NCBI GenBank assembly: GCA_030512335.1
Contig: JAULSU010000005.1
Span: 4,421,501 to 4,485,500, forward strand
Direction of reading: 5' to 3'
DNA: 64,000 nt
Origin: Immersiella caudata
Taxonomy: Eukaryota > Ascomycota > Sordariomycetes > Sordariales > Lasiosphaeriaceae
The translations under genes were made by a program, and so were the position numbers. Within the stretch, counting starts at the first letter, position 1; each line of letters starts with the position of its first letter. Shown here one piece after another: positions 54,935-64,000 of the stretch. The notes below the pieces were generated by a model. It had not been told where the DNA came from and did no database searches. It worked only from the letters and a program-made list of their open reading frames with translations.

Positions 54935-57066
54935 ATGGTCAAGCTCAAGGCCTTCAACCTCTCGGCCATTTGCGACGCCATGGCTCAACAGAGCTGGACA
55001 GACAGGAATATCATCGAGGCAAACCCTGACATCGCAGGGCCTGGTGTGAGTGCCGAGGCCGACCCTTGTCTTGTCCCCAAAAAAAAACTCTGAAACTCTG
55101 TAGGCTATCATCGGCTTCGTCGGGACAGCAGGACTGGTGGTTTTGATGACTACGGCCTACTACTTGCTCGCTTTTGACCCATCCAAGGACCCTTTCCATG
55201 CGCGGAGAAAGGGGCGAGAACCTACTCAGCAATGGTCGCCGAACTCTGTCGACAAATACGTTTTTGTATTTATGACATCCCTAAAGCGCCGAATTTCACG
55301 ACTTCTTTCCTTAGAAACACGGCGGTTTTCCCGGGAGAGGCTCGAACAAGCTTTCGTGACGGTGCGATGAAATCCACACCATTGCCGGCTTTCGCCAAAC
55401 TGACATGTTACAGTGTGTCTTCTACCTCTCCGACGCCCAAACATTAACCGGCATAAGCATCCTCGTCAGCGCTTACGGCACGCTCGAGACGGGTATCACA
55501 GCCTACTACTGGAAAATGGCCGTCTACCTGGCCTGGTATGCGAACCTGACCCACCAGTCCGGCCTCACCTTCTTGCGGGCCTATCTGAACGATCCTCAAC
55601 GTCGGGTTTATCGCACTACCCGGATTCTCATGATGGCGCTGCTCACAGCTCTGTTAGTAGCTGCTATGATACCGACAGCGTACTTTAACAGGTATTTCCA
55701 GAGTCCCGAAGCTCCAGCGGGACTGGGCGATTATGCTTGGTGTTTCGTCAACATGCCAACGGCGAACCGGATGCTACAGAGTCTGCAGGAGGTCAATGGA
55801 ACCGCGAAAATCTCACCCAGACGCCACCTAGACGATTTTCCACCGCTGCGAGAAACTAAGAGCTTCCAAAACATGGTTCTCAGCGTTTCGCTTCTAGTTT
55901 GCACCTTCGGGACCAAGCTGTGCCGAATCTCCATGCGGATGTCGACCTTTGTAAACTACTCGATACGGCGTCACGCACGACAGTGGGCTCACCTTGGACT
56001 CGAAACAGTAACTGGAGACAGCCTCTGCAGCATCATCGGATCCGGTGTCCAACGGACCTCGACGTTGCGGGCATTCCTTCGATGGCATCTCGCAGTCAAG
56101 CCTCTGGTCGCATTGTACTTCACCGGCCATTTTTATCTCGAACTCATGACGTCCATGTTGTGGGAGGCAAGTGTCCCCATCATTCTTGATGCAGCTTTAC
56201 GACTGACCGCCTGCTCTTAGATATGCTGGCTATGGATTTCCGTCCTGTTCTTATCCATCAATTTCTACGAAATTCAACAGATCATCCCCAGTTCAGCCCC
56301 GCAGCAGGACACCGACGTCAATATCTTCTCCTTTGGCCAGATCCTTTCTATCATGCTTCTTGCCGGACCGCTGCTAGTTATCATGACTGAGACCGCCGCA
56401 GCAGTAAGTGGCGATACTTCTACCAGCGATCCCGTTAAAGACTCATCACGGACCCCCATCGCCTCAGACCCCGAACCCACACTGGCACAGTGTCCACAAG
56501 AACGCCCCGCGCAGCAAGTACCAGGAAAGCAGAAAGCAACCATCCACGAGATCGATGCATATTTGCCAAATGCACCTGCAGCGACAATCTCAGATGGGAA
56601 GTGGCCTGCATGTGGCCATCATCACCAAATCGGCAGCAAATGGTCCGTTGCTCTGCTCCTCTTCCAACTCGGGTACGCCTATGGAACCTTCACCCCATTC
56701 TACATCTTCTCAGACAAGACCCTGCAGCAGTATCCCCCTTGGTACTTCATCACTTTGCCCTCGGCTGTCTATTTCATGACTGTTGTTGCCGTCGACGCAC
56801 ATAGTTCAAAACCCTTCATGATCATCGCGTTTGTAGTGCTTGCGGGCTACTCAAGTGGCCTGTGGCCACTCCTTGTCGAAGACGCTTATAGATTTCTTCC
56901 TGGTGCTGAATCGGTTAGGGTTCCTGGTGTAGGGACCAGGTGGCTTTTCCATTTTCTAGTGGGGCTTTGCCTTGTCACGCTTTATGGTCTCTGCGTTTGT
57001 ATTATGGCGTTGGTGATGAGGGTATTAAGGAGGCCGCGGGGTGGTGTCCTGTCGGGGTGCAGATGA
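54935..57066 (+). CDS. multi-pass fungal membrane protein, intact copy, with a GC-AG intron
   Basis: Four exons, 54935-55045, 55104-55361, 55414-56166 and 56221-57066, give 655 residues. The third intron (56167-56220) has a GC donor in the ideal GAG|GCAAGT context and ends in CTCTTAG. The N-terminus reads IIEANPDIAGPG before the first helix. The best conserved block is LSDAQTLTGISILVSAYG with TAYYWKMAVYLAWYANLTHQSGLTFLR, the hallmark of a large uncharacterised group of fungal membrane proteins. Hydrophobic segments include IIGFVGTAGLVVLMTTAYYLLA, MMALLTALLVAAMIPTAYF, MVLSVSLLVCTFGTKLC, ICWLWISVLFLSINFY, ILSIMLLAGPLLVIMT and LFHFLVGLCLVTLYGLCVCIMALV. The last exon holds a long loop with low-complexity Pro/Ser/Thr. 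The paralogue at 18.1-19.4 kb is broken and lacks this last exon. Function unknown. Confidence 0.8.
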
Positions 57067-57472
57067 TGAGAGGTACAATGTATCAATCATGCCCTGTCTT
57101 GGAAGTACTACCTGACTTTGGGACAAAATAACCGATGACGCCCCATCAAGGATTTGGCTCTCGGCTTTCACGAAGTTGGTAATATCATGCTCGTCGGCCA
57201 AGTTGCAGTGATCAGGGCTTGTCAAAAGTAACGAACAGTCTCCCGGCATAACTTTGTTTTTTTATTTTAATTCATCGGCTTTCCATTCTGGCAGGCGTTC
57301 GTCCTGCATCACTGCAACAAGCTGTAAAATATAACAATAAAGTCGAGGTATGATGCGCCAACAACGGCCCTAAGGTCTCCCTGTAGCAAGAACGGCGAAC
57401 AGCAATCCGCCGAAAGGAAAAGGAACCACCAAAAGTCCTCCAGCGACACCTCATCGTTGCTCCTCTAGTGTG
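57067..57472. other. convergent 3' intergenic region
   Basis: About 400 bases between facing stops. It has an A/T-rich stretch near 57255-57275 that may serve 3' processing; nothing else is seen. Confidence 0.45.
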
Positions 57473-58805
57473 CTACATGCCCGCTCCAGACTTGCCCAAA
57501 ATCTCATCCCCCTGAAGCACCCTATCCCGATAATCCATGACAGCCTCAGCATCCCCATACGCAGCCTTCGCAAGCATCGGCGTAAGAACATGCATAAAGT
57601 TATGCGTAAACTCCAACGTTGTGCTCGGCTTATGAGCCCAAAAGTGACGCACCAACTGCCCCGTGCATCCCAAGTCCTTGGTCATCGGCACACCATTAGC
57701 CTCATCGCAGGGAAGAGTCCGGATATACGGTTGTGGGGACTCGATACTGAGACCGTCGAGAAAGTCGTAACGCACGTACGAGCTGAAGCCAGCTTGTTCA
57801 TGGAACATTTTGGTTTTCCACTCGCTGCAGCCCTTGTAGCGAGTTTCTTCGGGGCACTCGGCCCAGTCCTTGAACAGCCGCTGGGCGTTGTCACTTGCCT
57901 GCGCGATGATGAAGCCTGTGTTGACGTTGACTCTGCGGCGGATGTCCATGTTGACATCGACGTTGGGATCTTCGGCCATGGCGACGATGACCTCGCGGTC
58001 GATCTTCCAGTAGTTCAGCATCCATTCTAGGGGTACTTCGGGCGACGGGAACATGACGTCGTAGTCGAGCATGACGACGATGTCGAACTGCTTCAGGAGT
58101 TCCTGGGTGAAGATGACCTTGGCCCAGTGCGGCGCTCGGTCTCTGTACTGGGGGGCTCGCACGAATCGGTAGGAGTAGCCGTGGATCTGGGCGTAGAGGT
58201 AGTGACTCAGGAAGCCGGCGGTTTGGGGCTGTATGTTCTCTGCCATTGGTGCATCTTTGGCGAAGATGGCGCCCTTCTCGTCGAGCGGTCTGTTATCAAC
58301 ATCGAGAATGCAGATTCGTTGCCCGAGCGATTCGGTATGGATGAGTTCGTTGGCTGGTGGGAGTTTCTTGAGAGTCCCATCGAGGGTTGTGAACTCTGGC
58401 GAGGTTGGAGATAGTCGAGTTGACGCCCAGAGAGCACGTAGAAGGCTCGGGACGTCAACGATGCTCTCGACTGTGTCGGGTTTTGACTCGATGGACTGGG
58501 ACTCGATGGGCTTGGGCTCGACGGGGTGTGGCTCGATGTGCTGCGGCCCCGTGTACTGGGGCTCGATGGGCCGCGGGACTCGAAATGGTGCTGGATCCTG
58601 GTGGAAGATCACCTTAGGTCTGGAGAACTTTAGTCAGCTCTGTTTGGGCTGCGCAGCCGCTTGAAATGGCTCCAACTTGCAGTGTAGGCTTTGGAAGAGG
58701 CCCATGGAGTAGTGTGGCCGCTGCGAGAAGGCCGATGGCGACGATGGACAGCAGGGTGATAACTCGCCGCCACGATTGCGGGACAACTGAGGAGAGGGCC
58801 GTCAT
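57473..58805 (-). CDS. type II membrane glycosyltransferase-like protein
   Basis: Probably a Golgi glycosyltransferase-like protein with a nucleotide-sugar-binding fold. The large exon, 57473-58627, carries QRICILDVDN, HYLYAQIHGYSYRF, HWAKVIFTQELLKQFD, then the DxD metal motif VVMLDYDVMF, VNTGFIIAQASD, and a C-terminal GQLVRHFWAHKP block. The order fits the GT34-like (alpha-mannosyl/galactosyltransferase) group. The upstream exon 58677-58805 from ATG 58805 gives a basic start and a signal-anchor (RRVITLLSIVAIGLLAAATLL), expected for a type II Golgi protein. The 49-base intron joining them has a weak GTTGGA donor and a branch site close to the acceptor, so that junction is uncertain. Total 427 residues as modelled. 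A Pro/Glu-rich stem with repeats of PIESQSIES lies between anchor and catalytic part. Confidence 0.75.
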
Positions 58806-60855
58806 GAATGCGCAATTCCTGGAGCGGCCTCCTTTGGAAATGCGGAGTCTGAGAGCAGAACGACGGCCTCTATTTCACAAGGCCGGATGCGACTGGACAT
58901 CAGCCGCCCAAGGGGTGACGAGCCATAGCGCAGAAACCTGTGACAATTGGATTGCACAACCTGAAACAGGCCATATTGAGAGTCTGGGGCGACTCAGCTG
59001 TGTTCTTCTGTGTGGTGATGCGGAAGGAGACGAGGCGGAATGTAGCTCAAGGGCTCTGCTTCGTCCTCCAGTGGAATCAGTAACCGTCGGCAAACGGAAA
59101 TTTACCGGCGTACAGCTGATCATTGTGTCCAACTTTTCGTTTCAGGATCCAGATGGGCCCGTCAAGTGGGCATGCGCTGTCTTGCCGAACCCTTGTACTC
59201 GGAACACAGAAATTTTGTGAGGTGTCTTGTGTCGGAAGCTGAACTGTGACCTTGGATTTGCCATGATGCCAGATTGCACGTCTGCGGCGGGAGAGATAGT
59301 TCGTGGTAAAAGACACGCGAAGTTGGCACCGCTGGAAATTGTCGCGATGCCCCAACATACACCTACACCTCGGTGAGCTCTTGGTGTTTGCGGTACTTTT
59401 GTCGTCGTTATTTTCTCGCCGGCCAGAATCCCGCCAAGATCCTGCAGCCGACTCTGGTGGGCGCGGTCTAGAGTGGGCCCTGTGCCCTAGCCTTAGGCAG
59501 GAGTTGGCCTGAGGCAGGAACCGCCCACAAGCCACATATTCGTTGGGACCTGTCACTCCAGCGACTCTCCGCTACCACCACATCTCGCATCTACGACACC
59601 AGTCAGGCGTCTGTCTCTACGAGATTGCCAATCCCGTGAGCACTTCTGTCTTGGGATCGCTGCAGGAAGCCGCCGATCGACTGCCCATCCCACCACTGAC
59701 GTTGGGACCAACACGCCCCCCCGCACTCGCTTGGCTGGCTGCGTGGGGTCTGGAACGCGTTGCCCGCCAGAATCGAAGGATGCGCTGCCTGACCACGAGC
59801 GGTAGAACCGCGGCGCAATCTTGGCACGGGCTTCGGATCCCATCCTCCACAACAGTAGGATTTTTCGGATACGACAAAGTTCTCGGTCGTTCAACAAATT
59901 TACAATGCCCTTCTCAGCCGTCTTTATCGACCCACCAAAGGATTACAGCCTTACGAGACCCTAGACTCCACTGCGACCAAGGCGACGTGCAGCACATCCG
60001 CGCAGGCGCTGACAGCGGGTGAGTGCCACTGCAACGATGACTGCTGCTGTGCCTTCGCCATGCCGCCCCGCGGCAAACAAGAGCGAATCCCAAGACGAGC
60101 ACGGCGAATCGCATCGCCCGGTGGGCATTCCCAGAGAGACAGCGACAGGGCATATTTTCTCGCACTAGTGTCGCCCGAACCAACTTATGCCTGTTCGCCC
60201 TCATTTCTACCGAGCAAACGTGGTGATGAGTCCCCGCCAGGACGCCTGGAAAGTCCGAATTCGCCAACCCTCATGTCAGCGTGAGGCACCGCGTCCAACC
60301 GCGTCGCCACCAAGCAGTTTATCCGAGGTCGTGATGGGGGGTGTTCCGGGGCAAGCGGGAGCGATCCTATAGGCCGAGATTTGCGCGCCGCAGGGTCGCA
60401 GACGCACACGACCCGCGTTGAGGTGAGGTCTGTTGGACCGAATCTGGCGGGAGTGCGAGTCCCAACATGCTCCGGGAACAGGCAGGTGCAGTCACGGGCC
60501 CCAGCTTTGCTGCCCGTTCTAGCGGCCGAGCCAACCGCATGGTACGCTCCGTTCTCCGCTGGACACTCGCCATCACCACCCCTTTCCCTTCTAGGTCCAT
60601 GTCGTGCGCTAGACGCACATGACCTGTCGCCTGTGTGCCTCATACAGCCACAATCTCCGCAATGAGGCTCCGGACCTCTCCAGACGTGGAGAATTGTGCC
60701 CTAACAAGACCTCTGCATACCGAGATGGACCGGCTAACTTCCGCGACCTGTTGTGCGACACTCATGAAGCACGGCCGCGGCCCACACCTGTTGTCAGCAC
60801 CATCAATCCTCTGTCCATCCGAGAACCGCGCGGTGGAGAAATCGGCCGCGCTGTA
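58806..60855. other. intergenic, no gene supported
   Basis: About 2 kb between divergent genes. Frames of up to 180 codons occur on both strands but show no motif, no splice logic and no shared frame with a neighbour. It should contain both promoters. Confidence 0.5.
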
Positions 60856-62662
60856 ATGCCACCCGCCGAGATGCGTCCGGGGAAGCCGGCGACGCTCACG
60901 ATGCCACGAGACCGCGTATCGCGGCGGCTAACATTCCGTGACCCGCTAATCACCCCGGCGTCCGGCTCAAGTTACGTGAGCGGTGCGGAGGACGCCTGCG
61001 AGAACGCACAGCTCGGCGCACGAACCAACCGACGCATCGATATCGCGTTGCTACCGCTGCTCTCGCTGCTGTATCTGTTCAACGGACTCGATCGGAGCAA
61101 CATCGGCAACGCCCAAACACAAGGTGGGACTGCGTCATCTCCGACCCAGCTTGATACTGAGCCGTGCTGACGGTGACACAGGTTTCACCAATGACATTGG
61201 CTGCCAACCGGATGAGTTCAACCTCGCCGTGTCGCTCTTTTACCTCACCTTTGTCCTCTTCCAACCTATATCAGCCGGCGTGGGGGGATGGGTGGGGCCC
61301 AATCATTGGATGCCCTTCATGATGGTGAGTGATGAGCCCGTTTAGTCATTTCCATGATGTTGATGCTGACCTCGCTCAGTTTGCATGGGGGGCGGTGACG
61401 TTCGCTCAGGCTTTCATATGGGGCCGGGGTAGGTCATGTGATGCGATCCATCCCCACTCCCCCTTTGTTGGTTTCTGATTAGTTGACAACCTCAGGCTCT
61501 CTAATCACCGCTCGTCTCCTAATCGGTGTCTTCGAGGCTGGATTCTACCCGACGGCGGTGGCCTACCTGGCGCTATTCTATCCCCCCTTCGACTTGGGGG
61601 TGCGCATCGGCCTGTTCTATGGTTTGTATGTCGTGGCTAACGCTTTCTCCGCGGCCATGGGTAAGATGTCACTCCATCCCACATGTCATCCTTTACTAAG
61701 ATCCGGGGGTCCAGCATACGGCATATTCCACGTCCAAGTCCCAGGAATGAAAACATGGCAGCTCCTCTTTGTCATACAGGGGTCTCTTACCTGCATGTTG
61801 GCGGTGGTTGCGTGGTTCTGGCTCCCCACGGGCCCGGAGACGGCATGGTTTCTATCGGAAGAGCAGAGAGAGTGGGTTGTTGAGAGGGTGCAGCCCGGGG
61901 AGTCGGCAACGAAGAAGCAACCCGGGATATCGTGGAAGGACGTCACCGAGACGATGCGGGACTGGAAGCTATGGTTTGTGCTTGTGTTTAACATTTGTGC
62001 GAGCGTGCCGGCGACCGCTTTCTCAATATTTCTGCCGCTGGTCGTTCAGGGGATGGGGTATTCGTCATTGGAAGCGAATCTGGTAAGCCGAGCTAACCTC
62101 CTTTTCCGATGTCTTACTTATAGAACAGATGTCGGTGCCGCCAGCAGTGTGCGGCGCCATCGGGCTATACCTCTTTGCGCTTAGCTCGGACTCCCGCAGG
62201 GAGCGCGGTTGCCACATCTTGGCCGCCTTGGTGATTGCGCTGGCGGGGCTTGTTTCGGTGGTGACGGTGTCGACTAATCCGGCCAAGTACGCGGCACTGT
62301 GTCTCTTCCTCTTCGGAAGTTACGTGCCGGCACCGCTCACCACGGCTTGGCTGAGCGAGAACACGCCGGCGCCGGGCAAGAGATTACTGGTGTTGGGGGT
62401 GAATGGCTGGGGAAACTTGGCGGGCGTCATCGGGTCTCAGCTCTACCGTGCCGAGTACGCCCCCGAGTACCGAAAGCCGTTCTTTGCGACGCTGGGATTT
62501 ATGACGGCAGCGCTGGTAGGGTATGTAGCCTACCGCTTCGCCCTGCAGGCAGCAAACCGGCGCCGAGCTGAGATACGGCAGGCCATGTCGGAGACCGAGG
62601 TTCAGCGGCGGGACATGGCGAGGTATGCAGATCGCAAATGGAGCTTTGTCTACGGGCTGTAG
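60856..62662 (+). CDS. MFS transporter, anion:cation symporter (allantoate permease-like) family
   Basis: Six exons, 60856-61123, 61182-61324, 61380-61428, 61496-61660, 61715-62082 and 62129-62662, give 508 residues, the family norm. It is a plasma-membrane, 12-helix proton-coupled importer of small organic anions or vitamins; substrate is not readable. Marks of the ACS group are RRIDIALLPLLSLLYLFNGLDRSNIGNA in helix 1, ITARLLIGVFEAGFYPTAV in helix 4, LALFYPPFDLGVRIGLFYG, AYGIFHVQVPGMKTWQLLFVIQG and, in the C-terminal half, PLTTAWLSENTPAPGKRLLVLGVNGWGNLAGVIGSQLY. The fourth intron ends at GTCCAG 61714, one of several AGs nearby, chosen because only it restores AYGIFH. ATG 60856 is the first of three close in-frame Met codons. 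Confidence 0.92.
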
Positions 62663-64000
62663 TGTTGGACGCATGTGGTTGCAGCCTGCGGAGCTGAGTC
62701 CCGGGCCGTGGTCGGGGCCGGCAAATCCTGGGCTGGGCTGGCTCGGCGCCCGCTCGTGACAGAAAGAGCAGTGAGACATGCAGGCGATCAGACGGCTGGG
62801 AGAAACAAGAAAAAAGAAACGTCGAATGCGCGACGCAGTGCTTGTCACTTTACACTTCCAATTGCAAGGCTCGTTGCACATAGTCCTGTGATGTGCGCGC
62901 ACGCGCACTGCAATGGGTGGCGTTACCGGTGAGCAGAACGGAAAAGTGTGTGTGTGCACCCATCGCACCGGAAGTCATGAAATCAGAAAGAAAAAAAGAG
63001 CTTCCTATGGGTCGGCTGGTTGGCTGCCTCCCCCGCTGTCGCCTGTCGCCTTGTCTGTCTGCCTGCCCCGTTACGGCTCGCCTTGGGCCGCTCGGCGCGG
63101 GTGCTAATAATAGGGCGGCACAGGTCGCCATGTCCAGCAAGATAGCTATGGAAGTGGAATGGAAATGGAAATGGAAAATGGATGGAACTCAAGCTGAGTC
63201 AAGCCAAATAAAAAAAAAATGGAGGAGCAAAGGGTGGGAATGGTGCCCCCCACCGTGCCGGGTTTGCGTGGTCGCGTTCGCGTTGGTCATCGAACGCAGG
63301 TTCATCGACGGGCGGAGGTGCGTTATCAGGGATCTGGCGTGCCGGGGTTGGAGGAGTGGGCTGCCCGGCTTTCCCAGTCCGCTCCATTCTGGCCAAATGC
63401 CAATGCCGCTTGCCTCCCCAATCAGCTCGCAACTGGGAGCGAAGCTGCGGCGTCCTGCGCATCGGCGGCACCCTAGACCGGTCCTCTGCAGCCATTGAAT
63501 GCAGGGATAGCAAAAGGGATGCGTCGATTCGCGTCCACTTGGGCGTCAAAAATGGCAAAAGCAGTGGGCAGACAGGTGAGCAAACGCTCGGCTGGGGTTG
63601 GCGCCCACCCTCCGACCCCACCCTTTCCCAACCCACTCCCAGACAGGGCCCAATCCACCCCAGCCTCAACCCCCCCCCCCCCCCCCGGACCAAATCTGTC
63701 CACCCACCCGCCCGCTGACCTCAACCCGTCGACTCGACCCCCCGCTCCGTCCATCCCCCTTCAAAATGAGCAGAGGGTACCGAAGCCGAAAGCTTAATCT
63801 GCCGCGATAGTGCACCCAGTGGCCTCCGCTCTTTTTCCACCCATCCATCTGCTTTCCTTCGCAGATTCGCTGGCCACAAAACCGCGACACCAGCAGCGAA
63901 ACAGCAATCGCGTCATTCCTCCCAGCGCTGCGGCGGGGGTCGCTGAGCGCAATCTTTTTCGAATCGCGTCGTTGCGGAATTCCATTGCCAACGGGCACCC
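62663..64000. other. no gene supported to the right edge
   Basis: About 1.3 kb with purine- and pyrimidine-rich stretches, a GGAAAT repeat near 63155-63180 and a 17-base C run at 63670-63686. Short frames exist on both strands without motifs. Confidence 0.5.
63670..63686. repeat. poly-C tract (17 C)
   Basis: An uninterrupted run of C within a C-rich segment. It is the second such tract in the window and equally liable to length error. Confidence 0.85.

Noticed and set aside
58666..59220. Plus-strand frame of 184 codons
   Set aside because: It overlaps the anchor exon of the glycosyltransferase-like gene in antisense and has no recognisable motif.
63199..63693. Minus-strand frame of 164 codons near the right edge
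   Set aside because: Gly/Pro-rich translation of a low-complexity region around the poly-C tract, with no motif.

Overview
This window looks like nuclear DNA of a filamentous ascomycete (Pezizomycotina). The evidence is many short introns (41-190 bp) with CTNAC/TNAC branch sites, fungal-only families (HET domain, NACHT NLR-like proteins, Clr5, Zn2Cys6, RTA1, PDR transporters), and a tRNA-His gene with a small intron. I could not fix the genus. All gene models were built by eye from frames, splice sites and family motifs.

Layout. 0-7 kb: the 5' part of a HET-domain gene (running off the left edge) and an array of five F-box-like paralogues, one intact and four broken. 7-11.3 kb: a small gene with an 11-residue tandem repeat, a tRNA-His gene and a small secreted Cys-rich protein. 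11.4-16.3 kb: a complete 10-exon PDR-type ABC transporter. 18.1-19.4 kb: a broken copy of a multi-pass membrane protein whose intact paralogue lies at 54.9-57.1 kb. 19.9-21.6 kb: a cytochrome P450. 23.3-29.6 kb: a 2101-residue NACHT-ankyrin protein. 29.9-34.4 kb: a multi-pass membrane protein, a second secreted Cys-rich protein and a HAD phosphatase. 34.5-39.5 kb: a lipase-like/NACHT/WD40 NLR-like protein, head to head with a ketosamine-3-kinase-like gene (40.2-41.8 kb). 42.2-44.4 kb: an amidase-family gene lacking the usual catalytic Lys. 44.8-48.6 kb: a chymotrypsin-like domain with Cys at the nucleophile position, apparently joined to a Clr5 domain, head to head with a C-terminally membrane-anchored protein (49.1-50.3 kb). 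50.5-53.3 kb: a Zn2Cys6 regulator (with a GC-AG intron) and an RTA1-type membrane protein. 54.9-62.7 kb: the intact membrane-protein paralogue, a type II glycosyltransferase-like protein and an MFS transporter of the anion:cation symporter family. The right 1.3 kb holds no gene I can support.

Reading as a whole: HET, NACHT-ANK, lipase-NACHT-WD40, and protease-like/Clr5 genes, with two small secreted proteins and decayed multicopy families between them, resemble an accessory non-self-recognition (allorecognition or immunity-like) region rather than a metabolic cluster. The strongest candidates for something undescribed are the Cys-nucleophile protease-like/Clr5 gene with its divergent membrane partner, and the amidase that appears to have lost its catalytic Lys. 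Functional co-operation among these genes is inference from gene content and position only.
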